Shown here: positions 1 to 7,740 of the stretch, in pieces
How the letters are laid out: every line of letters starts with the position of its first letter
Numbering within the stretch: the stretch's first letter is position 1
Source: an uncultured Lachnospiraceae bacterium
Lineage (GTDB): Bacteria; Bacillota; Clostridia; Lachnospirales; Lachnospiraceae
Assembly: GCA_944383325.1 (NCBI GenBank)
Contig: CALWPC010000013.1
Coordinates: 1-32,246 of the forward strand
Direction of reading: 5' to 3'
Length of the DNA stretch: 32,246 nucleotides
The notes under the pieces: model-generated
What the model was told of the DNA's origin: nothing
The model's input: only the letters and a program-made list of their open reading frames with translations
The model's database searches: none
Position numbers and translations under genes: made by a program

Positions 1-64
1 TACCATCAAGATATTCCTGAGCTACTTTTGTTCTGAAATCAGCAGACCATTTAGATTTTGACAT
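1..64 (-). CDS. IS3-type transposase OrfA, N-terminal fragment cut by window edge
   Basis: Read on the minus strand from the ATG at 64-62, the first 21 residues begin MSKSKWSADFRTK and continue VAQEYLDG. This resembles the start of the helix-turn-helix OrfA proteins of IS3-family elements, which bind the element ends. The rest lies outside the window, so neither intactness nor subgroup can be judged. The T/A-rich stretch just upstream and a palindromic terminus at 72-121 fit an insertion sequence whose left end faces the histidine kinase gene. Confidence 0.6.
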   Translation of the reverse strand, partial: MSKSKWSADFRTKVAQEYLDG

Positions 65-71
65 AAAAAAT

Positions 72-121
72 CCCCCTTAAGTAGATTTTGGTTATTTACC
101 TTGTCTACTTAAGGGGAATCA
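72..121. repeat. Inverted repeat at the probable IS terminus
   Basis: The arm at 72-85 (cccccttaagtaga) is matched in inverted orientation by 104-117 (tctacttaagggga), with one mismatch and an 18-base AT-rich loop. If the element tip is the usual TG, it would be the TGATTCCCC read on the minus strand from 121. The second arm sits between this tip and the transposase start, so the transcript could fold into a hairpin just before the ribosome binding region. The tip position is inferred; the other end of the element is not visible. Confidence 0.5.
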
Positions 122-175
122 TATCAGAATGAGAGCAGCCCCGTTTTTTGTTGTCTTCTTTAGCTAAGGAAAGTA

Positions 176-204
176 TTGAAATAAAACCTGCTCTACTTTA
201 TAAT
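176..204 (+). promoter_or_regulatory. Sigma-A-like promoter of the hybrid kinase gene
   Basis: A TTGAAA box (176-181) and a perfect TATAAT box (199-204) are separated by 17 bases. Transcription would start near 211, about 50 bases before the kinase start codon. The promoter lies outside the IS-like end at 121, so the kinase does not need the element for expression. Confidence 0.65.
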
Positions 205-261
205 TTTAAGGAAATGCTAATAACCTGAAACCTGGAAAGAGTGAAAAGGAGAAATAAAGGC

Positions 262-2832
262 ATGGATAAAAAAGCTTTAAAAGTTTTTCGGGCCACGATA
301 GTCGGCATGATTGTCGTTTGTGCGTTGGTATTCTATTTTATTACAACATACATGACAAAACAGAATACCAGTACACTGAATCAAGTCGCTGACACATATA
401 TGCAGGGAATGAGCGTGCAGATTCAAAGTCATTTTGATACGTTGCTGAATATGCGTCTGATTCAGGTGCGCAATGTTCTTATAGCGCTTCCGCCGGAGTC
501 GGTGGAGGTCATGGATGAAAATGTGCGGGAACGGCTCTCCGCTGTCGCACAGTCAAGAGGGTTCACCCATACATATTTGATGGATATGGACGGTAATATG
601 GAGTCTATTTTAGGAGATCCCATTGAAATGGAGAACGCCGATCATTTCCTTGCCGCCATGAATCGAGGAAATACGATGGTGTCGATCGGCATGGAGGCTG
701 ACGGAAAGGCGGTTCTTATTTACGGGCTCTCGGTTGGTTATCCTGAAAATCGGGGGTATCCACTGTCTAATGGGAACCAGTGTACCGCTCTGTTAGTTGG
801 CATTCCGATTGAAAATCTGTCTGCCGCTCTTTCTCTTGGGGCGGATGAGTCGCTGATTTTCACCAATATTGTTGACTCTGACGGCACTTTTATAATCAAC
901 AACTCCGGCTATGATATTACAGAGGAGGATTGTTATGATTGGCTCCTGAAAAACGGACGGGAAGCCAACATGGACAATATCGAAGAAATTGTAGCGGGGC
1001 TGCGGGAGGCCGTATCCGAGAGAAAACCATACAGCGGGATTGTTTCCATTGCCGGGGAAGCGCGTCGTTTCCGCTGTACCCCTATGGATCATACGGAATG
1101 GATGATGATCTCCGTAATGCCTCACGGCGTTCTGGACGAGGCGCTCACCTCGCTTGGAGAGAAACGGGTGATTTCTTCTCTGGTAAGCTGCAGCGTCATT
1201 ATGTGTATTATGCTGATTGTTTTCTTTATTTATTGGCGGTATTCCGTTCGTCAAATGAAGGAACTGGCTGAAACAAAAGAGGAGGCGTTGGCGGCCAATA
1301 GGGCAAAGAGCGAATTTCTCTCCAACATGAGTCATGACATCCGAACTCCCATGAACGCCATTATCGGTATGGTGACGATTGCAGGCGCAAATGTGGATAA
1401 CCGAGATAAGGTTTTGGAGTGTTTGCGAAAGATCAATTTATCGAGTAAGCATCTGTTGGGACTGATTAACGATGTGCTCGATATGTCGAAGATCGAAAGC
1501 GGAAAACTGACTTTTACGGTTGATCTGATCTCCCTGCAGGAAATGATGGAGGGTATAGTGGGTATCATTCAGCCGCAGATTAAGGTGAAAAAGCAGTCCT
1601 TTGATGTCTTTATCCAAAAGATACAAACTGAGAATATCTATGCCGACAGTGTGCGCCTGAATCAGGTGCTGCTGAACCTGCTCTCCAACGCGATGAAATT
1701 CACGCCGGAGGGCGGGCACATCACGGTAACAGTGGCCCAGGAGGATTCGCCGAAAGGGGAAGCCTATGTCCGCACTCATTTCTGGGTGAAGGATACGGGG
1801 ATTGGAATGACAGAGGAGTTTCAGCAGAAGATTTTTGAGAGCTTTGTTCGTGAGGACAATGCCCGTGTGCGCAAGACGGAAGGAACCGGATTGGGCATGG
1901 CCATTACGAAGTACATCGTAGATAAAGCCGAGGGCAGCATTGAGCTAAAGAGCGAGCCGGATAAAGGAACGGAATTTCATGTCACTTTTGATTTTGAACG
2001 CGGCGAGTCCAACGTGGAAGAAATGATTTTGCCGCAATGGGATGTCCTTGTGGTAGACGATGATGAAGACTTGTGCCACAGCGCGGCCGATTCCCTGAAT
2101 GAGATCGGCGTTCATGCGGAATGGGCGCTAGATGGTATGACCGCCATTGAGATGACGAAGAAGCGGCATAAGCAGCACAAAGATTACTATGTGGTTCTTC
2201 TGGACTGCAGAATGCCGGAAATGGACGGCATTGCGACTGCCCGCGAAATGCGCCGGTGTATCGGTGATAATGTGCCGATTTTGTTGATGTCAGCTTATGA
2301 TTGGGAGGATGTCGAGGAAGAAGCGCGGGCAGCGGGCATCACCGGTTTCATTTCCAAACCGCTGTTTAAATCTACGCTTTACCATTCTTTAAAACTATTG
2401 GCAGAGCAGGAAATGCAAGATGTAGATTTGCAAACCGAACCACAAATTGACTTCAGCGGCAAGCGGTTGCTGGTGGCCGAGGACAATGAGCTGAACTGGG
2501 AAATTGCAAACGAGCTTCTCTCCAATGTAGGTTTTGTTCTCGATTGGGCGGAAAATGGAGCGATCTGTGTGGAAAAATTTTCTGCCGCGCGCCCGGGGTA
2601 TTACGATGTCATTTTGATGGATCTTCGGATGCCGGAGATGAACGGTTTTGAAGCGACCCGGAACATCCGGGCTATGGGACGCGAGGATGCCGGACAGATC
2701 CCCATTATTGCGATGACTGCGGACGCTTTTTCCGATGATGTAAAAGCCTGCCTGGACTGTGGCATGAATGCGCATGTGGCCAAGCCGTTGAATATACCCG
2801 AACTTCTGCGGTTGCTGCAAAAATATTGCTGA
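262..2832 (+). CDS. Membrane hybrid histidine kinase with two receiver domains
   Basis: This is an 856-residue sensor kinase. A first membrane helix (about residues 9-31) and a second (about 303-326) enclose a 270-residue extracytoplasmic sensor, probably of the double-Cache type. The HisKA motif is [10 protein letters not shown] with the phospho-acceptor His358. It is followed by an HATPase domain (N box NLLSNAMKF, then DTGIGM and GTGLGM) and two receiver domains with acceptors near Asp648 and Asp787. I chose the ATG at 262 because aaggag (246-251) precedes it; a GTG at 241 is in frame but has only a weak SD. Such kinases need an Hpt partner for output. A stand-alone Hpt and a REC-HD-GYP protein are encoded 1.5-3 kb away on the other strand, which suggests control of c-di-GMP breakdown. 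The ligand is unknown. Confidence 0.9.
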   Translation: MDKKALKVFRATIVGMIVVCALVFYFITTYMTKQNTSTLNQVADTYMQGMSVQIQSHFDTLLNMRLIQVRNVLIALPPESVEVMDENVRERLSAVAQSRGFTHTYLMDMDGNMESILGDPIEMENADHFLAAMNRGNTMVSIGMEADGKAVLIYGLSVGYPENRGYPLSNGNQCTALLVGIPIENLSAALSLGADESLIFTNIVDSDGTFIINNSGYDITEEDCYDWLLKNGREANMDNIEEIVAGLREAVSERKPYSGIVSIAGEARRFRCTPMDHTEWMMISVMPHGVLDEALTSLGEKRVISSLVSCSVIMCIMLIVFFIYWRYSVRQMKELAETKEEALAANRAKSEFLSNMSHDIRTPMNAIIGMVTIAGANVDNRDKVLECLRKINLSSKHLLGLINDVLDMSKIESGKLTFTVDLISLQEMMEGIVGIIQPQIKVKKQSFDVFIQKIQTENIYADSVRLNQVLLNLLSNAMKFTPEGGHITVTVAQEDSPKGEAYVRTHFWVKDTGIGMTEEFQQKIFESFVREDNARVRKTEGTGLGMAITKYIVDKAEGSIELKSEPDKGTEFHVTFDFERGESNVEEMILPQWDVLVVDDDEDLCHSAADSLNEIGVHAEWALDGMTAIEMTKKRHKQHKDYYVVLLDCRMPEMDGIATAREMRRCIGDNVPILLMSAYDWEDVEEEARAAGITGFISKPLFKSTLYHSLKLLAEQEMQDVDLQTEPQIDFSGKRLLVAEDNELNWEIANELLSNVGFVLDWAENGAICVEKFSAARPGYYDVILMDLRMPEMNGFEATRNIRAMGREDAGQIPIIAMTADAFSDDVKACLDCGMNAHVAKPLNIPELLRLLQKYC

Positions 2833-2873
2833 TCTAATATATCTGTGTGAATTTTTGCCCGTTATACGAAACG

Positions 2874-2930
2874 AGAGGGTGTCCCAAAACTATGATTGAT
2901 TAAAATCATAGAGAGGGGCATCCTCTTTTG
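2874..2930. terminator. Probable bidirectional terminator between convergent genes
   Basis: The arms agagggtgtccc and ggggcatcctct pair with a few wobble or mismatched positions. An inner stem ctatgatt/aatcatag makes one long hairpin, followed by TTTT on the plus strand. It lies between the convergent stop codons of the hybrid kinase (2832) and the GGDEF gene (2982) and could serve both. Confidence 0.65.
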
Positions 2931-2981
2931 CTCTGCAATATGCTTTATCCGTAAAGCGAAACCGATGCAAAGGCCGCTGCG

Positions 2982-4130
2982 CTACAGGCGCATAAACGGA
3001 TAGGTCTCGGCGGATAAGGTGTCCTTTTCGATGTACTGGCAGATGGAGATTCGGTCTCCGTCCAGATCTTCTTTGGCGCGGTAGAGGGCCTCATCTGCCT
3101 GGCGGAAAAAGTTGTTAAAATCCACTGTGGTGTTCTGGGCTAATGCCGCGCCGATGCTGCAGTCCACCTCAATGCCAATCTTTTCGGCAGTCAGGCGGCG
3201 GAGGGCGTTTTGAATGTCGCGGCCTTTCTGTTTTACAACAGCGCCGGACGCGAAGTGCTTTACTAACACCATGAATTCGTCGCCGCCAAAGCGCACGATG
3301 ATGTCGTTTCTGTGAAATTCCCGCGTCAGAATATCTCCCATACAGCTGAGAATCGCGTCTCCGCTTTGGTGACCTTTGGTGTCGTTGATCGTCTTGAATT
3401 TGTTTAAGTCCAGTATCATCAAAGTACAGGTCGTATAGGGATTACAGGATTCGATATACATGTTAATCGTTTCAACGCCGCCGCCCCGATTATAGATACC
3501 GGTCAGGGGATCTAGCATACTGAGCTGCTTGTATCGGATCTGGTTTTCGTAGGCAACCGCCCGAAGATACATGATGAGGTGTAGGACAGCGAAAGCGCAG
3601 CCTGTACCGGCAATGGAAATAAAAATATCATATTCCGCCACGGAGACTGGCTTGATATGATGAACAACCACGATATAACAGGTTTCAAGCACGATCAGCA
3701 CCCCTTGGGAGAACCAGAGGGGAAAGATGAACAGTGAAAATAATGTTACGTAGGCAATTGGGATAAAGCAGGCCGCCTTTTCTGGTGCGGCCACTGTGTC
3801 GATGAGAAACAAACAGGTGAATGACGCCATAAGGTAAAAGGCGCAGATAGCAGTTACCTTCTTTCCTGTCAGCTTCTTTTTATAGCTAAAGTAGGATACG
3901 CCTAAACAGAGGAGAGAGACAGGCAAAAATATCAGATGATAATCTGTAGGCTTCCAGTCCTTAATGATATAAGGCGTCAAAAATAAAAGGGCAATCAAAA
4001 ACAAAAGCATGATCAGGTTCGTCAGCAGCAGCATGCGGCGGTCATCCTCTGCGATGATGTCCGCTGCTTCTTTCAAATAGCGCTTTTCTTTTTGGTATGC
4101 ATTTCTCAGGTAAGTGAAAATAGAGCTCAT
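2982..4130 (-). CDS. Membrane-bound diguanylate cyclase (GGDEF)
   Basis: This 382-residue protein has about six hydrophobic helices in its first 190 residues and a C-terminal GGDEF domain with the catalytic signature RFGGDEF (G282-F286). The substrate-loop sequence DPLTGIYNRGG and the metal-site region LMILDLNKFK are also present. The family makes c-di-GMP from two GTP at the inner membrane face. The inhibitory I-site is not canonical: the four residues at the RxxD place read HRND, so product inhibition may be weak. I chose the ATG at 4130 because GAAAGGTG precedes it; an upstream in-frame start (4166) has no SD. It is the last of three minus-strand genes, about 210 bases after the Hpt gene, and may be cotranscribed. 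The membrane part has no family I can name. Confidence 0.88.
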   Translation of the reverse strand: MSSIFTYLRNAYQKEKRYLKEAADIIAEDDRRMLLLTNLIMLLFLIALLFLTPYIIKDWKPTDYHLIFLPVSLLCLGVSYFSYKKKLTGKKVTAICAFYLMASFTCLFLIDTVAAPEKAACFIPIAYVTLFSLFIFPLWFSQGVLIVLETCYIVVVHHIKPVSVAEYDIFISIAGTGCAFAVLHLIMYLRAVAYENQIRYKQLSMLDPLTGIYNRGGGVETINMYIESCNPYTTCTLMILDLNKFKTINDTKGHQSGDAILSCMGDILTREFHRNDIIVRFGGDEFMVLVKHFASGAVVKQKGRDIQNALRRLTAEKIGIEVDCSIGAALAQNTTVDFNNFFRQADEALYRAKEDLDGDRISICQYIEKDTLSAETYPFMRL

Positions 4131-4338
4131 AGCTAAACACCTTTCTCGATAGGAAATAGCCGTCAATTTAACAAAACCATTTCTTGGGCGAGAGCTGTTG
4201 CTAGCAGGTGATGCCTATGTAGGTGAAGAAAATGATCATGTTAACTGTCGCAAGGACAGAAACGGTTGATAAGAGCCGGAGCGATGTAACGCGTAGTCAT
4301 AGCGGTACGCTGACTGCCTTTTCGCACAGGGGCAGCTT

Positions 4339-4692
4339 TTAGAGTTGGCTAATAGCGTCGGCGGCAGTGGTATAGGCCTTAGAGATCTGTGGCATGATCT
4401 TTTTGGCGCTGTGCCAATCATCCGCCCGAAAGGCGGCCACCTGAATAGCCAAAAGGTCGAACAGCGGGGCGATGGACAAATTGCCGCAGATGCCCTTGAG
4501 GGTATGGGCAGCGGTGAGGGCCGCTTCCCAATCACTGGCCTCCATAGCCGCGCAGAGTTTTTGGTAGTTTTCGTCCTGGGGAAACTTTTTCAAAAATCGC
4601 TCTAACAAAGCCTCGTTTCCCATAAAGCGCTCCAGTGCGCTGTTTACATCAATACCAGCTTTTATGAGCTGTGTCTTCAAAGATTCTGTCAT
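4339..4692 (-). CDS. Stand-alone histidine phosphotransfer (Hpt) protein
   Basis: This 117-residue, mostly helical, soluble protein carries the Hpt signature AHTLKGICGNLS, with the phospho-accepting His63. Hpt proteins shuttle phosphate between the receiver of a hybrid kinase and a downstream receiver. The gene starts one base after the stop of the REC-HD-GYP gene and has GGAAGGGG upstream, so it is almost certainly translationally coupled to it. The only hybrid kinase in the window, at 262-2832, is the obvious donor, and the REC of the upstream gene the obvious acceptor. An in-frame start at 4803 would overlap the upstream gene by more than 100 bases and was not used. Confidence 0.88.
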   Translation of the reverse strand: MTESLKTQLIKAGIDVNSALERFMGNEALLERFLKKFPQDENYQKLCAAMEASDWEAALTAAHTLKGICGNLSIAPLFDLLAIQVAAFRADDWHSAKKIMPQISKAYTTAADAISQL

Positions 4693-4693
4693 T

Positions 4694-5803
4694 TTATTGC
4701 CCCTTCCGGTAAAAATGATTTTTGTCATAAAGCGCTGCCAACCGACCTTCGATGGAAAAAAAGCAGTCCAACAGCCTGGGGTTAAAGATCCCGCATTGGC
4801 CACCGCGGATCATCTCCACAACCTGCTCTCTGGGGAAAGCGTCTTTGTAGACCCTCTTGCAGCTTAAGGCATCGTACACGTCCGCGATGGAGACTACCTG
4901 CGCCCAGGGACTGATCTCGTCCCCTTTGAGTCCGTCGGGATACCCCTTGCCGTCCCACCGTTCGTGATGGTGGCGGGCGATGTCCCAGGCGTATTTGTAG
5001 GAGCTGTTTTCCCGCAGCTGGGGGATGCGCTCCAAAAGCTGGGCTCCCTGGGTGGTGTGCGTTTTGATGATCTCAAACTCCTCTGGCGTCAGCTTTCCGG
5101 GCTTGTTCAGAATGTAGTCGGGAATCGCGATCTTACCCACGTCGTGCATAACGGAAGCCAACGCGATATTCTCGATCTCCTCCTCGCTCAGACCAGGACA
5201 GAAGTTTGTTTCGGAGAGCAGAATGGCGGTGATGTCGTGGATTCGCGTCACATGGCCGCCGGATTCGCTGTTGCGAAACTCGATGGCGGTGGACAGAGCC
5301 TCGATCATGCCCTGATTGAGGGTGAGAATTTTCTTAGTCTTTTCCGACAGCTCGTGATCCTGCTCTACGACTCGGTTTTCCAACCGCCGTCTTGTCTGGA
5401 ACAGTTCGACTACCGAGTTGACTCGGCGAAGTACCAAATAGGGGACGATGGGCTTCTCGATGACATCCATGGCACCTAGCTCATAAGCCGTTTTCATCGT
5501 TGCGTCGGTCTCGGCGGTGATGAGAAAGACGGGAATCCGTTCCAGAAGATTTTCCTCTTTCAGCCGCTGCAGCACCTCAAGGCCATTCATCTCCGGCATG
5601 ATCACATCCAACAGTACGGCGCAGAGGTGGTCTTGATTTTTTAAAATCTCCTCCAACCCTGCGCGGCCGTTTTTCGCCTCGCGGATCGCGTAGGTTTCTG
5701 AAAACAAATTATTGAGGATCGCACGGTTGAACTCGTCGTCGTCAACAATCAGGATGGTATTGGCGTCCGCTGATAGGGTAGATAAGCAGGCGTTTTGCTC
5801 CAT
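4694..5803 (-). CDS. Response regulator with HD-GYP c-di-GMP phosphodiesterase domain
   Basis: This is a 369-residue RpfG-like protein. The N-terminal receiver (about residues 16-135) has the acidic pair DDD and the acceptor Asp66 in VLLDVIMPEMNG. A coiled-coil-like linker (about 138-170) leads to an HD-GYP domain. That domain carries H220-D221 in VMHDVGK, a histidine run HHHERW and the GYP triad 287-289 in GKGYPDG. The family hydrolyses c-di-GMP, usually to GMP or pGpG. The start at 5803 follows a strong AAGGAGG SD; the in-frame start at 5896 has none as good. The gene is first in a minus-strand unit with the Hpt gene one base downstream. Phosphorylation of Asp66 through Hpt would gate the phosphodiesterase; the direction of the effect cannot be told from sequence. 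Confidence 0.92.
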   Translation of the reverse strand: MEQNACLSTLSADANTILIVDDDEFNRAILNNLFSETYAIREAKNGRAGLEEILKNQDHLCAVLLDVIMPEMNGLEVLQRLKEENLLERIPVFLITAETDATMKTAYELGAMDVIEKPIVPYLVLRRVNSVVELFQTRRRLENRVVEQDHELSEKTKKILTLNQGMIEALSTAIEFRNSESGGHVTRIHDITAILLSETNFCPGLSEEEIENIALASVMHDVGKIAIPDYILNKPGKLTPEEFEIIKTHTTQGAQLLERIPQLRENSSYKYAWDIARHHHERWDGKGYPDGLKGDEISPWAQVVSIADVYDALSCKRVYKDAFPREQVVEMIRGGQCGIFNPRLLDCFFSIEGRLAALYDKNHFYRKGQ

Positions 5804-5985
5804 GTTGGGTTCCTCCTTGCTAGCCTTGAGCCGGCCGATTGGATTTTGTCTTATCAGGTACTGGCCTCTCATCTGGAGGCGTCTATTGTATGCCAAAAGA
5901 GGGCGTGTCGTTTCTTAACGCTTTTTTGCTTCCGGTTTTTGCTTCCTCTGGCGTTCAAAGAGGTCGCTGTCAGACCGGATATTTA
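5804..5985 (-). other. Long structured 5' leader of the HD-GYP transcript
   Basis: From the promoter at 5991-6019 to the start codon there is a leader of about 180 bases with no gene. On the minus strand it folds plausibly: CCGGT (5974-5978) with ACCGG (5932-5936) encloses an inner hairpin CCTCT/AGAGG (bases 5945-5963). A later hairpin GCCTC/GAGAGGC lies nearer the gene. The motif GGAAGCAAAAA occurs twice in quick succession. No known riboswitch class was recognised, and it lacks the GEMM-I core. It may be an uncharacterised cis-regulatory RNA or simply a structured UTR. Confidence 0.35.
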
Positions 5986-5990
5986 TTGAA

Positions 5991-6019
5991 ATAATAGCAT
6001 ATATCGATGCCCAAATCAA
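5991..6019 (-). promoter_or_regulatory. Promoter of the HD-GYP / Hpt / GGDEF unit
   Basis: On the minus strand TTGATT (6019-6014) and TATTAT (5996-5991) are spaced by 17 bases. This is a good sigma-A match, about 190 bases upstream of the HD-GYP start codon. No other comparable pair was seen nearer the gene. Confidence 0.55.
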
Positions 6020-6101
6020 TGTTTTCTCGCCTTAATGAGCGATATTTCCTTATTAGATAAAGGGAGAATACGAATCGGTTTAAAACCTTTGCGAGGAGGT
6101 C

Positions 6102-6131
6102 TTGTGAACTGGGGCTTGGGTAACGTATAAT
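6102..6131 (+). promoter_or_regulatory. Promoter of the barrel-like secreted protein gene
   Basis: TTGTGA (6102-6107) and a perfect TATAAT (6126-6131) are spaced by 18 bases and end 42 bases before the ATG at 6174. It diverges from the HD-GYP promoter about 85 bases away, so the two units share one intergenic control region. Confidence 0.55.
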
Positions 6132-6173
6132 AAAAAAAGAATCCTGCAAACAACGATCAAAGTGGGGAAAACG

Positions 6174-7433
6174 ATGAAGAGAAAAAGAATAGTTGCGGTT
6201 TTGTTCTGTCTGGCAGCTGTTGCAGCTGCCGCCTGGCTTGTTTACCATAAGAATGCGGTTCATTGGCTGAACCCTGGCGAGCGGATAACGGATGAGGAAT
6301 TTGCATCCGGTTATCATGCCGTCAATAATGATTTTCCCCAAAAGAGCAGCATCTTTGCCTGGGATATGCTATTGATCAACGATGGCGCTTTTGACCAGTT
6401 GTCTGAGATGCTCACTGATCTCTCGATCACCCGGGTTTATCAGAGCATTCCCGCAGCATATTTATCCGACCAAAGCCTGACTTTGATGGTGGAAAACCTC
6501 TCCCGGCTAGGCATCGAGACGGCGTTTTTGACTGGCGACCGAGACTGGCTCTTTGACGGGTTGGACGAGCTTTATGCGCAACTGGAGGCGCTGGATGCCT
6601 ATAACAACGGCATTGGCGCGGCACACCCGATCAAGACTATTGCCCTGGATGTGGAGGGCTACACCACTTCCCAGTGGAAGGAAGATCCCGAGACCTGGTT
6701 TTTAACTTATCTGGACCTGATGAAGGAGGTACGGGAATATGCTCATCAAAAGGATTTGACCGTGGTACAGGTGATTCCGGATGAGCTGGATGCCATCGAT
6801 CAAGAGATCTTTGAGCGCTTTATCAGAGAATGCTGCGACGAGGTCTCGGTGATGAACTATGAGCGGGACGCTGAGCTGTTCAATATCTGGAACGAGGTAG
6901 CCGTCTGCCGGAAATATCGGATTCCGGTGGAGACGATTTTTGAGACCATGCCCCTCAACGATTACTACAGCGTAGACGCCGCCAAGACATACTTTTACGA
7001 CGGCATGGACGTCCTCGCTGACGCCAGGGAGACGCTGACGGAAGTCTATGGGACTAGCCTTGGCACAGCTTATCACTATTATCGCACCTTGTACCGGGTC
7101 TACACTGGATGCGGCCTGGCCGAGTTTTACCCCTATACCGTGGAGGAGGACCCCGCTCAGGACGAAAACGGCCAGCCAGGGGAGCTGGACGGCAGCCTGA
7201 TTCTCCTGGGAGACGATGGCAGCACTCTGACCGCCTATCCCTATGTACCTTACTTGAGCGATGGACAAGGCGAAACCTGTTACCTGGCCGTCGGGGTTCG
7301 GGCCGGGGTGGATTACACCTTGTCGCTAGAAAACAGCAGTTATGAGATTGTGCGCGGCGGAGAGGTACGCTTTGACTTCAGCGAAGATCAGGTCCTGTTT
7401 GCAGAGTCCTTCCGGGTCCGGCCGTCGGAATAG
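6174..7433 (+). CDS. Membrane-anchored or secreted protein, TIM-barrel hydrolase-like, function unknown
   Basis: This 419-residue protein has a basic N-terminus and a hydrophobic segment (about residues 5-22), so it is exported or anchored by a signal helix. The body alternates predicted strands and helices as in glycosidase-type TIM barrels. Candidate catalytic acids include those in IALDVEGY (near residue 160) and VSVMNYERD. The last 75 residues look like a small beta-sandwich. I cannot assign a glycoside hydrolase family, and active-site residues are guesses. The ATG at 6174 is preferred to a GTG at 6162, although its SD (TGGGGA) is modest. It stands alone between two promoters and is flanked on both sides by c-di-GMP genes, which suggests a role in processing the surface polymer made by the downstream operon. 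That link is inference only. Confidence 0.6.
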   Translation: MKRKRIVAVLFCLAAVAAAAWLVYHKNAVHWLNPGERITDEEFASGYHAVNNDFPQKSSIFAWDMLLINDGAFDQLSEMLTDLSITRVYQSIPAAYLSDQSLTLMVENLSRLGIETAFLTGDRDWLFDGLDELYAQLEALDAYNNGIGAAHPIKTIALDVEGYTTSQWKEDPETWFLTYLDLMKEVREYAHQKDLTVVQVIPDELDAIDQEIFERFIRECCDEVSVMNYERDAELFNIWNEVAVCRKYRIPVETIFETMPLNDYYSVDAAKTYFYDGMDVLADARETLTEVYGTSLGTAYHYYRTLYRVYTGCGLAEFYPYTVEEDPAQDENGQPGELDGSLILLGDDGSTLTAYPYVPYLSDGQGETCYLAVGVRAGVDYTLSLENSSYEIVRGGEVRFDFSEDQVLFAESFRVRPSE

Positions 7434-7450
7434 CTTTCTGATGGTTCTAT

Positions 7451-7492
7451 CGGGCCTGTGCTGAAACAGTAACAAGCTGCCCGTAGGTTTTT
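7451..7492 (+). terminator. Possible terminator after the barrel-like protein gene
   Basis: CGGGC (7451-7455) pairs with GCCCG (7479-7483) around an inner CTGT/ACAG stem, and GTAGGTTTTT follows. The outer stem is only five pairs, so this is moderate evidence. It separates the 6174 gene from the promoter at 7530. Confidence 0.45.
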
Positions 7493-7529
7493 GCCCCATA
7501 TAAAATTCCAAGAAGCCCTAAAGGAACAC

Positions 7530-7558
7530 TTGAAAAAAATTGACTTTTTTGGTAATAT
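7530..7558 (+). promoter_or_regulatory. Candidate promoter of the PAS-GGDEF cyclase gene
   Basis: TTGAAA (7530-7535) and TAATAT (7553-7558) are spaced by 17 bases in an AT-rich stretch. The -10 box matches at four of six positions. It would give a leader of about 175 bases before the start at 7741. Confidence 0.4.
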
Positions 7559-7740
7559 AGGATCGATTAACTGGATATTTAAAAAAGATGCTAAAAAGCA
7601 ACATAGGGTATTGCGTCTTTTTCAAAGGCATACATTTACAAAGGAAAACGTCTGTAAAGACCGGAGCGGATACTTCTCGATCTGTGGGCAGTTGCTTTTT
7701 ACTTCGACAAACAAACCTGTTTTCTGGAGTGTAGTAGAAA
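7559..7740 (+). other. Leader region of the PAS-GGDEF gene with hairpins
   Basis: No credible gene lies here. AAAAAGATGC can pair with the later GCGTCTTTTT (one wobble) around an inner GCAA/TTGC stem, which ends in a T-run and looks like an attenuator. A second small hairpin TTTACA/TGTAAA follows. The combination suggests premature-termination control, but no known riboswitch core was recognised. Confidence 0.3.

Noticed and set aside
241-261. GTG start for the hybrid kinase
   Set aside because: The aaggag SD lies within this extension and serves the ATG at 262.
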